From: CAYZPW01 sp964480475
Lineage (GTDB): Bacteria > B130-G9
Direction: 5' to 3'
Assembly: GCA_964480475.1 (NCBI GenBank)
Contig: CAYZPW010000003.1
Location: 1 to 64,000, forward strand
Length of the DNA stretch: 64,000 nucleotides
The translations under genes and the position numbers were made by a program. Below, piece after piece: positions 8,696-17,847 of the stretch; the stretch's first letter is position 1, and each line of letters starts with the position of its first letter. The notes beneath the pieces are model-generated. The model was not told where the DNA came from. It searched no databases and saw nothing but the letters and a program-made list of their open reading frames with translations.

Positions 8696-9459
8696 TTCGT
8701 TGTCCCCTTCTCGATCACTCTCTGGCCAATTTCGGACGGATCGACTCTATACGTATCGAAATCACGGACGTTCTTATCTGTGACTCCTATCTGATACTCA
8801 ATGCCACCCCTGTGCTGGTGACTCAAATACCGATTATTCTTCACCTGCTCGCTAGACAACATCCAATAGACAATCTGGTCAACCCATACGCCGATGAAAA
8901 CAAATACGTCACAGATCTCTAGCTTTATTTGCTGGAAGTTCATCCAGAACGGTTCGTCAGAATCATATCTGAGAGCTTTGGAAACCAAGCTCTTTCGTTC
9001 GCTGGTCGTGATAGCTGCTCTGCTGGCCTTGATCTCCACCCTGACACCGTCTATCCATAGGTCGTATTGACCGTCGTAGTCAGGATCCAGCGAGCTGCTG
9101 GGCTTGCTGAACCTTGAATCCAAATCAACGACGTGCGCATGTGCCCAGGTCTCCCCGAAGGTGCGAGATGCGAGTTCATAAAGCCCAAGATACTTGTTCG
9201 CGGACACGTAGTCGTTTCTAAGTGCTCCGTACTGCTGGAAGTCTATGACCTTGCGGTCCAGAAGGAACATGAGCGCATATTCGTATTCATTAAAGGGAAA
9301 GACCGAAACAAGGCTCCTGATACGGACATCAAGCAGCTGTTTATCCTGGGTCCTCAGGCTCTCAGCGATCGAAGCGATCTTCTGTCTCAGTTCACTCAAG
9401 TCCAAACGGTCTCTCCGTGTTGCTGCTCTAACTCTGGGAAGGGACTTCTCCACTGCCAC
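8692..9459 (-). CDS. Probable type II restriction endonuclease (PD-(D/E)XK)
   Basis: The 255-residue protein is encoded directly after and overlapping a DPPY methyltransferase, the usual arrangement of a type II system. It contains YDLWIDGVRVEIKAS at about residues 132-146. Asp133 followed by Glu142-x-Lys144 fits the PD-(D/E)XK metal-binding core. The remaining sequence is not one I recognise, as is normal for restriction enzymes. The start is GTG at 9459, 64 bases inside the methyltransferase gene, so the two reading frames overlap at length. Recognition sequence is unknown. Confidence 0.75.
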   Translation of the reverse strand: MAVEKSLPRVRAATRRDRLDLSELRQKIASIAESLRTQDKQLLDVRIRSLVSVFPFNEYEYALMFLLDRKVIDFQQYGALRNDYVSANKYLGLYELASRTFGETWAHAHVVDLDSRFSKPSSSLDPDYDGQYDLWIDGVRVEIKASRAAITTSERKSLVSKALRYDSDEPFWMNFQQIKLEICDVFVFIGVWVDQIVYWMLSSEQVKNNRYLSHQHRGGIEYQIGVTDKNVRDFDTYRVDPSEIGQRVIEKGTTK

Positions 9460-10448
9460 CCAGTCTTGCCGGTTGCCCTGTAATGCTCCAATCTCCTAAT
9501 AGTGATCTCTGCGAATACGGGGTCCAAATCGAATGTATAGACTCTTCTCCCCAGTTTCTCCCCAGCAAGCAGCGTCGTGCCAGAATGAGCGAAAAAATCG
9601 AATACGAGGTCACCCTTGGAGCTGCTAGCCAGGACTATTCGCTCTATGGCCTTCATAGGTTTTTGGGCGTAGCATCCCGGAACATTTTCTTGCATCCTGT
9701 AAAAGACCTGTTGGATATCGACCCAAACATTGCCAGCTCTGATATATCTGGATTTGCCTCGTTCCATGTTCTCCGTGATTCTCCCCCCGACTTCCTTGTA
9801 ATAGCCCCTCACAAGCTTGGGTATATCCGTGTATGCGGCGCTCACGTCAAAAGCAGGGTTGCCTCTGGTGTAATACAGCAGCTCCTGTCTAACCCACATC
9901 CAGTTCTTCTGCGTCCCATATCCCCTCTGATTGCGCAGAGTTATGATGTTCTTGGGCTTGAGCTCTGGGAATGCTCTCATCAGAACAAGGAAATCCGGAA
10001 GGGGCTGAAAACCCTCTCTGTAGTCCGCGCCCATCCAAACATAAAGATGTGAGTCACCTGCCATAACGCTAATCGCATTCTGAACCCATCTCCTGGAAAA
10101 GCGCAAGTATTCATCCAATGGCACTCTGAACAATGAGGTGGTGTTTGCGTTACCGATTACAACGTTGTAGGGAGGATCATTGATGACCAGGTCGGCCCTC
10201 GCGCGGCCCGCGATCTTCCCGACATCCTCCGGGTTTGACGCATTTAGGACGCCCACCTTATGGCCGTTCAGACTGTCTTCCCATATCTCACCAAGGCCCA
10301 ACCTACAGAACGGGAGTATCTGTTGCCTCAGATCACCCCGAAGGTCGAGCCTTTCGAGCTTCTCGGAGGTCTTGCCCTTCCGTCGAAGCAGCCGTTCGCT
10401 CGTGGGTGGCGCGCCAAATACATCCAGTGTTGTGCTTTCTGATTTCAC
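9396..10448 (-). CDS. Beta-class DNA adenine methyltransferase (DPPY type)
   Basis: The 350-residue protein has NDPPYNVVIGN at residues 90-100. A C-terminal AdoMet-binding motif FDFFAHSGTT then precedes DLDPVFAEITIRRLE, the order of beta-class N6-adenine methyltransferases. The N-terminal 80 residues are an additional region with basic segments. Its 3' end overlaps the nuclease gene by 64 bases, which ties expression of the protective and cutting enzymes. It would methylate host DNA to block the paired nuclease. Confidence 0.88.
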   Translation of the reverse strand: MKSESTTLDVFGAPPTSERLLRRKGKTSEKLERLDLRGDLRQQILPFCRLGLGEIWEDSLNGHKVGVLNASNPEDVGKIAGRARADLVINDPPYNVVIGNANTTSLFRVPLDEYLRFSRRWVQNAISVMAGDSHLYVWMGADYREGFQPLPDFLVLMRAFPELKPKNIITLRNQRGYGTQKNWMWVRQELLYYTRGNPAFDVSAAYTDIPKLVRGYYKEVGGRITENMERGKSRYIRAGNVWVDIQQVFYRMQENVPGCYAQKPMKAIERIVLASSSKGDLVFDFFAHSGTTLLAGEKLGRRVYTFDLDPVFAEITIRRLEHYRATGKTGWQWRSPFPELEQQHGETVWT

Positions 10449-10505
10449 AACCGATGGCCTAAACGTGGATTACCAAAGCCCAAATCAATACGCGTCTCAC
10501 TTGAT

Positions 10506-11684
10506 TCACCGGAGTATACTAGACTCGCCGATGCGCTGCGCGGCCTCTTTCATCCGTTCCTCCTCAACGACGAGCGCCATACGGACATAGCCCTCGCCAT
10601 ATTTGCCAAAGCCGCTGCCCGGCGAGACTATTATCCCGGTCTGCTGCGCAAGCTCTCTGGCGAACGTCATCGAGTCGGAGAACTTCTCCGGAATCCTTGC
10701 CCAGATATACATGCCTGCGCGCGGACGAGGCACCTGCCAGCCTGTGGCCCGGAAGCTGTCAACCAGCACGTCGCGACGTCGCCTGTAAAGCTCCGCATTG
10801 GGCCTCGCGAAGTCCTCGCCCTTGTTGAGTATCTCCGCAATCGCCCGCTGTATAGCCAGAAAAATCGAGAAGTCCTTGGTCGTCTTTATCTTCAGCGTGT
10901 TCGCTAAGACATCACTGTTCCCAACCAAAAAGCCGACCCGCCAGCCGGGCATGTTATACGACTTGGAGCAGGAATAGAACTCAACGGCGTATCTCTTGGC
11001 GTCCGGCAGCTCTAAAAAGCTCATCGGCGTGTAGTCAGGGTCCATCGAGAGTTCTGAGTAGGCGATGTCCGAGATGAGCAGGATGTCGTGCTCGACGCCG
11101 TATTCAAGCACCCTCTCGTAGAACTCTCGCGTCTCTACCGCGCCGGTCGGGTTGTTGGGATAGTTGAACAGAAGGAACTTTGCGCGCTGTGCCACCTCCC
11201 GATCGATGGCATCCAGGTCCGGCAGGAATCCGTTTTCCTCGAGCAGGCTCATCTCCTGGATGTCCGCCTCGGCCACGCGCGCCGCCCCTATGTGCGCGGG
11301 ATAGCAAGGCGACGGGATGAGCGCTGTCTCGCCCTTGTCCAGATACGCCAAATAGAGGCAAAGCAATCCCTCCTTCGACCCGACGAGCGGAAGAATCTCC
11401 GTCTCCGGATCAAGCCAAACATTGAACCGCCGTTTATACCAATCAGCCACCGCCTGACGAAGCTCGATGACGCCCCAAAACTGCGAGTAACGGTGGTTCT
11501 GATGGTCACCGTCGTCAATCGCTCGGTGCAGGGCATCGAGCATAAACCTGGGCGGCCGGCGGTCGGGATTGCCGATGCCAAGATCAATTACGTCAACGCC
11601 CTCCTTCATCAACGCGAACTTCACCTCGTCAACGGCTGCGAAAACGTAAGTGGGCATGTTCAACACACGCTGTGAAGCCTTCAT
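10506..11684 (-). CDS. Class I/II aminotransferase, LL-diaminopimelate aminotransferase-like
   Basis: The 392-residue PLP enzyme carries DLGIGNPDRRPP, YSQFWGVIELRQA, NYPNNPTGA and the PLP-lysine motif SCSKSYNMPGWRVGF (Lys241). The combination is typical of the DapL/AlaC group, which make LL-2,6-diaminopimelate from tetrahydrodipicolinate or transaminate alanine. Length matches the family. A GGGAGGAGATT before the ATG supports the start. Substrate assignment between lysine/peptidoglycan synthesis and alanine metabolism needs phylogeny. The gene is followed by the restriction-modification block. Confidence 0.88.
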   Translation of the reverse strand: MKASQRVLNMPTYVFAAVDEVKFALMKEGVDVIDLGIGNPDRRPPRFMLDALHRAIDDGDHQNHRYSQFWGVIELRQAVADWYKRRFNVWLDPETEILPLVGSKEGLLCLYLAYLDKGETALIPSPCYPAHIGAARVAEADIQEMSLLEENGFLPDLDAIDREVAQRAKFLLFNYPNNPTGAVETREFYERVLEYGVEHDILLISDIAYSELSMDPDYTPMSFLELPDAKRYAVEFYSCSKSYNMPGWRVGFLVGNSDVLANTLKIKTTKDFSIFLAIQRAIAEILNKGEDFARPNAELYRRRRDVLVDSFRATGWQVPRPRAGMYIWARIPEKFSDSMTFARELAQQTGIIVSPGSGFGKYGEGYVRMALVVEEERMKEAAQRIGESSILR

Positions 11685-11886
11685 AATCTCCTCCCTATTA
11701 TCACTAGCGATTCACTCACCGAGAAAGAGGCCAATGGTATCGCCACCGCGTTGCTGGGTCAACAGGGGAAGGGGGAGGAGCGGAGAAAGGCGAAGAGGCG
11801 AAAGGGTCAATAGGGGAAAAAGCCCAAGGCAGAGATGGCGCTTCGCACCCTCAACGCGCTGACTTTGGTCTTTGGATTTCGCTGGG
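11685..11886. other. Intergenic region without recognisable gene
   Basis: Purine-rich stretches (11762-11825) lie between the aminotransferase start and the tail remnant at 11887. I see no conserved coding signal and no clear promoter. Confidence 0.5.
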
Positions 11887-12015
11887 TCAGCATTCCGTGA
11901 TGTGGGTCAGCAGCTTGTCGGCCCTCTTGACGAAGCCTTTCATGCCCTTTGCCTGGGCGAGTTCCTTCGTCTGGTTCGCGTAACCGGCCGCCCTGACAAT
12001 GAGATGATCATGCAA
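11887..12015 (-). pseudogene. Detached 3'-end copy of the cyclase/ATPase/TPR gene
   Basis: Read on the minus strand, this stretch encodes YANQTKELAQAKGMKG and then ADKLLTHITEC before a TGA at 11887-11889. It aligns without gaps to the last residues of the intact gene ending at 12613 (20 of 31 residues identical), with weaker similarity continuing to about 12015. It has no start of its own. The intact gene, a cupin gene and this remnant lie in the same orientation. The remnant therefore looks like the displaced tail of an older copy. Confidence 0.85.
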
Positions 12016-12038
12016 TTGGGAGGCGCGCCGCCTCCCAA
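12016..12038. repeat. Perfect 10-bp-stem hairpin at the remnant edge
   Basis: TTGGGAGGCG and its exact reverse complement flank a three-base loop (CGC). The hairpin sits at the upstream limit of similarity of the cyclase tail remnant and just downstream of the cupin gene. It could be a terminator stem, but there is no T tract on either side. Confidence 0.6.
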
Positions 12039-12082
12039 CTGCGCAGAATGCTACTTCCCTCTGTTCTCGGTCACCTCTTCGT

Positions 12083-12325
12083 TCAGGACGGCACAACTAT
12101 GGGGTAGCCCTCAGCCTTCACGGCGAAAAGCTTCAAGCCGTCGTCGGATGTGAACTTGTGTGACGTATTGGCCGGCACAAAGAGCACGCTGACTCCGGTA
12201 TCTCCTCCCAGGTTCACTGCCTGCTCGGAGGGATCCTCGGGGACGTACTGGCCTGTTCCGCTGAGCACAAACACACACTGGTCCCACGGATCCGAATGCC
12301 ACGGATCGTCTCTATCTGTGTTCAT
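12083..12325 (-). CDS. Small single-domain cupin
   Basis: The 80-residue protein has a cupin core: a degenerate motif 1 (WHSDPWDQCVFVLSGTG) and a clear motif 2 (VLFVPANTSHKF). These small beta barrels often bind metal or sugar ligands, but the usual HxH and Glu of motif 1 are mostly replaced, so metal binding is doubtful. The ATG at 12325 is preferred over the upstream extension because AGGAGG lies eight bases before it. It lies between the intact cyclase tail and its remnant and is regarded as the cargo of that site. Confidence 0.75.
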   Translation of the reverse strand: MNTDRDDPWHSDPWDQCVFVLSGTGQYVPEDPSEQAVNLGGDTGVSVLFVPANTSHKFTSDDGLKLFAVKAEGYPIVVPS

Positions 12326-12612
12326 TTCAAAGGCCTCCTGATTCCAAGATATCTGTAGTAATAATAAATGTTCACCCAATTTACCAAATCACAACCTATC
12401 AGTGTTAATGGCGGTCCGCAAGCCGAAATTCTTCTTCGTGTTATCAGATCTGCGTTCTGGGGCATGGCAGACATTGCGTCCATCGGGATGAGCAGTGTTG
12501 AGGATTCGCCGGAGTAATGCACACCGGAGCTCAATGGCCGGTATTGTGGTTGGGTTATAAACCCGCCCCTAGAAAGAGGAATCCACGAAGTTATGAGCTC
12601 GCCCAGTTACTC
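12326..12612. other. Intergenic region with a possible 49-residue ORF
   Basis: On the plus strand 12368-12517 is an open frame from ATG to TAA encoding 49 residues (ending GMSSVEDSPE) with no clear ribosome binding site. I do not recognise it and give it little weight. The segment around 12553-12570 contains ACCCGCCCCTAG, a partial resemblance to the dispersed repeat end. Confidence 0.3.
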
Positions 12613-15600
12613 CTACTGTCTGCAATTGACGATCTGGGCAAGCAGCTCGTCGGCCTTGTTGACATAGCCTTTCATTCCCTTTGCCTCGGCGAGTTCCTTC
12701 GCCTGCGTGGCGTAGTCCATGGCCTTGGCAATGGCATCGTCTCGCGAAAGAGGCGGCTTCTCTCCTTGCTTGTCTCCGTCATGCCAGGGGGCCATCTGAA
12801 GGTGCGCGTGGGCAAGCGCGAGCCTGGCACTAATCATCCGTTTCCGATCCTGGAGCCCATCGGCTATAGAAAGAGCCTCGGCACCGAATGAAAGAGACGT
12901 CTGCCAAGCACCGGCTGCGGCATCAGCACGACATAACACCGCGAGCGAGTCCGAGAGGTTTGACCGGCTGCCGATAGACCGGTTGATCTTCTCCGCCTGA
13001 AGTGCGAGTTCCTTTGCCTTGTGCCACCGGCCCATATCTGCACGCATGCCGGCCAACTTGGACAGCGATGAACCAATGCCCCGGCGGGCTCCTAACTCCT
13101 GAAAGACCGAAAGGGCCTCATCGAGATACGGAAGCGCCTGTTCAGAGTCGCCTCGCTCGTGGTGGACAACGCCTATGCTATGCAGCGCGAACGCACACCC
13201 GCGCCGTTCGCCCAGCTCCCGAAATATCAAAAGTGATTCATCAAGACACTGAAGTGCCGGACCGTAGTCGCCGCGATGACAGTGCACCAGGCCTATGTCG
13301 TGCAGCGATCCCGCGATGGGCTCCCTGGCGCCCAACTCCCGAGAGATGAGGAGCTCTTCATTGTAATCCCGAAGCGCTTGGTCGTAGTCGCCATACCGTG
13401 TGTGCACGATGGCTATCTCATGAAGCGAGAGTGCGATGTTGCGCCTGTCTCCCAACTTACGATAGATCGAAAGCGCCTCATCGAAGAACCCCAGCGCCTC
13501 AGCGCCTTCGCCAGTCATCGATTTCACAATGCCTATGCTCGTAATGCTGTGCGCAACGCCGCGCTGGTCGCCAAGCTCCCGCCGGATACAAAGAGATTCC
13601 TTGAAGCATTGAAGCGCCTTGTCAAACTCGCCAAAACCCGAATGCACGATACCTATGGTCCTCACCGCTGTTGCTTTACAGCTCCGGTCGCCGGTCCGTT
13701 GTGCGATATCGAGGGCCTCCTTAGCAAGTGAAAGAGCGCGATCCCAGTCGCCCGTCATGTGCCTCAACCGAGCTTCCTTGCACAGAGAGATACTGCGCCA
13801 CTTCGGGTCGCCGAGGCCCGAAAGAACTTCGCAGAGACCGATCGCATCTTCCTGTTTGCCCAGGACCTGGAGGCCGTCGATGCGCGAAACGAGAAGGTCA
13901 CCTTTCTCCTGAGGCGACAGCGGGCTGCAAGGGAGCCGCTTACGAAGCCGGTCATATCTCTCGAAGGCGTCCTGCGCCTCGAAGTTTCGCTGCTGCTTCT
14001 GGTTATAGAGCCCCCACAAGGCGGTATGCCGCGCCGCCTTCTTGAGCTCCCCAGCGAACTCCCATTGCTCCGAGAGCATCCCGTGGAACTCGCCTATCCG
14101 GTCCCCGTAAAGCTCCTCTACTCTGGTCGAGATTAGCTTTGAGAGCTCAACTCTGAGACTTCTGATCAGTCGCGAGACCAGTATCTCCCGCGTTAGGGCG
14201 TGCTTAAAGATATATTCGAGCTCCGGTTCCATCGCCTTCTGGAAGACAATCTCTCGCTCGACAAGGGAATCGAGCGCTTCTGAAACATCCGACACGCCGT
14301 GCAGTGAGCTGTGGACGTCGGAGAGCAAACTGTAAAGAAACGAACGGCCAATCATGGCCCCGTAGTATGCAACGCGCTTATCCTTCTGCGAGAGCCTATC
14401 GAACCGTTCCCCTAGAACATCAGCGAGGCTCGTTGGCAGCGGCATCTCTTGGATCGGTTGCGTGAGGCGCATCTTGCCGCCGTCCATGTTCAGCTTGCCC
14501 TGCTCGAGCAGCATAAGAAGGAACTCCTCCAGAAAGAGCGGATTGCCCTCTGAGTAGCCTCTGAGCCTGCGAGCAAACGCCATCTCCCTCCTTCCCGGCG
14601 CAATGTAGAAGTCGAGAAGGTCTGTTTCCGCATCGCTTGACAGAGGCTCAAGCTCTATCTGGGTGAATGGCACGCCCCTTCTTTTGGCAAACTTGGGCTC
14701 GAAACCTGGCCGATAGAGAATCAGCGTAAGAATGGGAAAATCGCTCACGAAATCGGCCAGGTAGTCTATAAAATCAGCCGTCCCGCCATCGGACCAATGT
14801 ACATCCTCAAAGACTAGAACAAGCGGCTTCTGCTGCGACCAACGCGCATACAACTGCCGTATCGCTATCCAAAGGTTGTCCTTGATTGACTTTGGCTCCA
14901 GTGCCAAAAGCGGGCTGTCTGGATACTCAAGCCCGAAGAGATGGTGCAGATACGGCAAGAGCTCGTTCTCATCGCTGACATCGGGCGTCAGCCTCGAGAG
15001 CGCCTCGGAGATGGTCTGGCTGCCTGCTCCCGGGTCGAACCCAAGCTCGGAAGCTATCTGCACCTTAATGGGCCAATATAGCGGCGTCTGGCCGATAGTC
15101 CAGCCACCTCCGGCAAGCCAGCGGAAACTCTTCTCTTTAAGGTGCTGGCGAAGATGGTTTCTGAGCTCGCGCTTGAGACGGGATTTGCCGACACCCGCCT
15201 CGCCAACGATACCGATTATCCGCGACAATTGGCGATATTTGCCCTTCCCCGTCTCGCAGGCTTCTGGCTCCGGATAGCAACTTGCCAACCTGTCAAACAC
15301 TTCTTTAAGCTCGCCAAACTCCTTGTCGCGGCCAAACATCGGGGCGCCGAGCTTTGAGAATCTGGGCCGCTCGCCAGCTATGCTCCGCGGTCCGACCAGA
15401 CAAAGAACCTCGACCGGTTCCTCAATGTCCCTAAGCCTCAGCGTGCCGAGACTCTGAAAGTCAAAAGCCTCTTTGGCGCGGTCCTCGACATTCCTGGTGA
15501 CAAAGACAGCCCCAGAAAGTGCCGCATCCGTCAGTCTCTTGGCGACGTTCACTGCCCCACCCAGAGCTGTGTATTCCAGCTTCATCGAATCGCCGAGCGT

Positions 15601-16131
15601 CCCTGCCTGCACCTTCCCGAAAGCTACGCCAGCGTGCACTGAAAGAGGCGCATGCAGTATATCCTTGAATCGATGGTTGACGCCTGATAGCCCGATGACT
15701 ATCTCGTCCGCCGCTGTTACGGCGCGCTGGCAGGGCCGCTCCAGGGCGATCGGCGCCCCGAAAAGCGCCATGACCTCGTCTCCGACGAACTTGTCAACAT
15801 AGCCTTCCCGCTTGGTAATCGCCTCGGACATCACGGAATAGACGTCCCGCATTACCTCACGAAGCTGGTCTTCGGAAAGTCTGGAACACATCCCCGTGTA
15901 ACCCGAAAGATCAACGAAGAGCACAGCCACATCCCGGCGCTCAATCCGAAACCCCTCTTCAACGATCTTCTTCAGCTTCGCAAGATACTCATCCGGCTGC
16001 GATTCCTGCTGAATCTCGGCGATCTCCTCCTCCGAAAAGATCGGCTTTATGGGTGGGCGCTGCTCCTCGCCGCATTCGTGACAGAACTTGAACCCTTCGG
16101 GTAGCTCGGTCCCGCAGTTATGACACTTCAT
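12613..16131 (-). CDS. Zinc-ribbon, adenylate/guanylate cyclase, AAA-type ATPase and TPR multidomain protein
   Basis: The 1172-residue protein has four parts. A zinc ribbon (Cys3, Cys6, Cys17, Cys20) opens it. A class III cyclase domain (DVAVLFVDLSGYTGMCSRL and KFVGDEVMALFGAP) follows at about 60-240. Next is an AAA/STAND-like ATPase with Walker A GEAGVGKSRL and Walker B LVLVFEDVHWSD. A C-terminal array of about ten TPR units (GDYGPALQCLDESLLIFREL type) closes it. The design is that of large signalling ATPases with a nucleotide cyclase sensor or output domain. ATG 16131 is chosen over an upstream frame because AAAGGA lies eight bases before it. Confidence 0.92.
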   Translation of the reverse strand: MKCHNCGTELPEGFKFCHECGEEQRPPIKPIFSEEEIAEIQQESQPDEYLAKLKKIVEEGFRIERRDVAVLFVDLSGYTGMCSRLSEDQLREVMRDVYSVMSEAITKREGYVDKFVGDEVMALFGAPIALERPCQRAVTAADEIVIGLSGVNHRFKDILHAPLSVHAGVAFGKVQAGTLGDSMKLEYTALGGAVNVAKRLTDAALSGAVFVTRNVEDRAKEAFDFQSLGTLRLRDIEEPVEVLCLVGPRSIAGERPRFSKLGAPMFGRDKEFGELKEVFDRLASCYPEPEACETGKGKYRQLSRIIGIVGEAGVGKSRLKRELRNHLRQHLKEKSFRWLAGGGWTIGQTPLYWPIKVQIASELGFDPGAGSQTISEALSRLTPDVSDENELLPYLHHLFGLEYPDSPLLALEPKSIKDNLWIAIRQLYARWSQQKPLVLVFEDVHWSDGGTADFIDYLADFVSDFPILTLILYRPGFEPKFAKRRGVPFTQIELEPLSSDAETDLLDFYIAPGRREMAFARRLRGYSEGNPLFLEEFLLMLLEQGKLNMDGGKMRLTQPIQEMPLPTSLADVLGERFDRLSQKDKRVAYYGAMIGRSFLYSLLSDVHSSLHGVSDVSEALDSLVEREIVFQKAMEPELEYIFKHALTREILVSRLIRSLRVELSKLISTRVEELYGDRIGEFHGMLSEQWEFAGELKKAARHTALWGLYNQKQQRNFEAQDAFERYDRLRKRLPCSPLSPQEKGDLLVSRIDGLQVLGKQEDAIGLCEVLSGLGDPKWRSISLCKEARLRHMTGDWDRALSLAKEALDIAQRTGDRSCKATAVRTIGIVHSGFGEFDKALQCFKESLCIRRELGDQRGVAHSITSIGIVKSMTGEGAEALGFFDEALSIYRKLGDRRNIALSLHEIAIVHTRYGDYDQALRDYNEELLISRELGAREPIAGSLHDIGLVHCHRGDYGPALQCLDESLLIFRELGERRGCAFALHSIGVVHHERGDSEQALPYLDEALSVFQELGARRGIGSSLSKLAGMRADMGRWHKAKELALQAEKINRSIGSRSNLSDSLAVLCRADAAAGAWQTSLSFGAEALSIADGLQDRKRMISARLALAHAHLQMAPWHDGDKQGEKPPLSRDDAIAKAMDYATQAKELAEAKGMKGYVNKADELLAQIVNCRQ

Positions 16132-16334
16132 GTGAAGTCCTTTGCCATTCTCTTGCAGCAATCAGTGCTTGGTCGTGGGGACGGAATCTACCTCTTTGAG
16201 TCGGCTGCGTCAATGCGATGCTGCGCTATTCTGCACGTAGAGGGGGTCCACCAAGCACACGAAGACAGATTAAGAAAGAACATCACAGTTCTTCGTCTGC
16301 ATCCGTGTTCATTCGTGTTCGTTCGTGGTTCCAC
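16132..16334. other. Intergenic region upstream of the cyclase gene
   Basis: No gene is seen. At 16302-16332 three near-identical ten-base units (GTGTTCATTC, GTGTTCGTTC, GTGGTTC) run in tandem; such phrases look like low-complexity intergenic repeat rather than an operator. Confidence 0.45.
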
Positions 16335-16412
16335 TCACATCAAGTTCACTGCTTCGGCGAGGTAGCGCAGGTCGTAGCAGGGAAGGAAGCGGGTGCCCGG
16401 CATTTGAGATGT
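16335..16412 (-). pseudogene. Detached 3'-end copy of the FemAB/GNAT-like gene
   Basis: The minus strand encodes TSQMPGTRFLPCYDLRYLAE and then AVNLM before a TGA at 16335-16337. It aligns with the last residues of the intact gene ending at 18745 (15 of 21 residues identical, including PCYDLRYL). The upstream limit of similarity coincides with the end of the dispersed repeat at 16411. The methyltransferase/helix-hairpin-helix pair lies between the intact tail and this remnant. Confidence 0.85.
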
Positions 16413-16436
16413 AGGGGCGGTGCTTGCCCCGCCCTC
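16411..16436 (+). repeat. Dispersed GTAGGGGCG repeat, single arm
   Basis: It reads GTAGGGGCGG then TGCTTGCCCCGCCCTC and belongs to the family found at least twelve times in the window. It directly abuts the GNAT tail remnant. Confidence 0.8.
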
Positions 16437-16509
16437 CTCTGACGTTACGGGGAATATCAGGGCGCAGAAAGTCGGCAGCACGCGCCCGTTAGGGCGTCTC
16501 ATATTCCTG

Positions 16510-17847
16510 CTAACTCATCATACCACCGCCGCCACGTTCTTGATCAGCATAGGCGCTTGTCCAGCTCGTTTGGCCCTTTATGGAGATCGACTTCGGTGGA
16601 TCAAGTTGTTTGAAATCATCCATCTTAGGCTGACAGACATCCTCAAAGAGACAGACACCATCCAAGGTCCGGAAAAGATTGCTTTCGGGCAATAGCAAGA
16701 CGCCTTCTTCTCTCGGCAAGTCTCTTGTCTCTGCACGGCAAGGAAGCATGCGAGCAGCTGGCATCGCAGCGCCTCTGCACACTCGACATTTGCGGAGTCG
16801 CGCCCCGAAGTGATAGAATGTGTGCCCGTTCTCGCAGTGGTACTGAATCAGATTGTCCTTGCAGTATTCACGCCCGACACGATACAGTAGAAAGTCTATC
16901 AGACAGGGAGAGCGCGGAGCAGATTCAACGCCCAAGTCTTGCCATTCCTCCCAAACGGTACGCCACGCCTTGGCGCTCATTTCATCGATGTACGAATACT
17001 GGTGGCAGAAGATATCCAGAAAGCTGGACACCAGAGGAATATCCGTGCGCAGAATCCTTGTCCGCAGCGCGAGCTTCATTGTGTTTATGTCGCTTGATAC
17101 ATCGACCTCCTCGAAACGCTGAATAGAAGGCCAGACTCCTAATTCAACCATATCGCGGATGAACATATTAGCTTTCTTCTGGCCATAGCCGATGTTGGGG
17201 GCGTTCACCAATGTGTCGCGAATCAATAGAGCGTCACCTGAGCAATAGTCCGCTATTTGAAAGGCCGTTATCCCCTTTTCAAGCAGAAATCGGGCAGCAT
17301 TGCGCGCAAAATCAAGCCGCTTATCGGTTTGAGAGAGTCGTGTCATTCCCAGGAACATAAGGAAATCGGCGGGCTCGCTAAGGATTTCCCTGGCGTCAAA
17401 CCGGCCGGGGTCCTCTAAATACATGCCAAACTGGTTTTCTGGAGGTTCGCGGAAGTCTTGGTTAGCTGTGAAGAAACGTGCCTGAGCGATTGCCTGAGGA
17501 GGTAAACCACAAGTCTGGTGAGTCACATTCAAGAGCGAGGCTCCATGCCTTTGAATAGCCTGGTTGAGTGAGCGCGCAGCGATTCGAGCTTGCCTACGAT
17601 CAACTTGAGCGTTTAGGATTAGGCTGTGACTTGTCTCCCAATATTCGTGGAATTGGGAGAAAAACTGCAGCTCCTCCCCATGAAAATCAGTGGTTCCGAT
17701 TCCCCGGTGAGTCTGAAAGAAGTAACGATTAATGCCGCGCAGGAACCGCCGGGCAATCTCTATATCCTCAAGAGTCTGCCATTGCGCAGGCAGGGCCACA
17801 CCGATCCTTTCATTGATATCTTGAATGAACTTCATCAGGCTATTCAT
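16510..17847 (-). CDS. Methyltransferase-linked protein with glycosylase-like helix-hairpin-helix and Cys4 cluster
   Basis: I do not recognise this 445-residue protein as a known family. Residues about 205-232 read as a helix-hairpin-helix (VNAPNIGYGQKKANMFIRDM) resembling the LPGVGRKTAN loop of endonuclease III-type glycosylases, with Lys at the catalytic-lysine position (224 or 225). VDVSSDINTMK follows, where Asp249 or Asp253 could match the catalytic Asp of that family. Four cysteines at 329, 338, 354 and 357 could hold zinc or a cluster. It overlaps the DPPY methyltransferase by eight bases, so it is probably the DNA-attacking partner of a restriction-like pair. The function is inferred. 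Confidence 0.6.
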   Translation of the reverse strand: MNSLMKFIQDINERIGVALPAQWQTLEDIEIARRFLRGINRYFFQTHRGIGTTDFHGEELQFFSQFHEYWETSHSLILNAQVDRRQARIAARSLNQAIQRHGASLLNVTHQTCGLPPQAIAQARFFTANQDFREPPENQFGMYLEDPGRFDAREILSEPADFLMFLGMTRLSQTDKRLDFARNAARFLLEKGITAFQIADYCSGDALLIRDTLVNAPNIGYGQKKANMFIRDMVELGVWPSIQRFEEVDVSSDINTMKLALRTRILRTDIPLVSSFLDIFCHQYSYIDEMSAKAWRTVWEEWQDLGVESAPRSPCLIDFLLYRVGREYCKDNLIQYHCENGHTFYHFGARLRKCRVCRGAAMPAARMLPCRAETRDLPREEGVLLLPESNLFRTLDGVCLFEDVCQPKMDDFKQLDPPKSISIKGQTSWTSAYADQERGGGGMMS

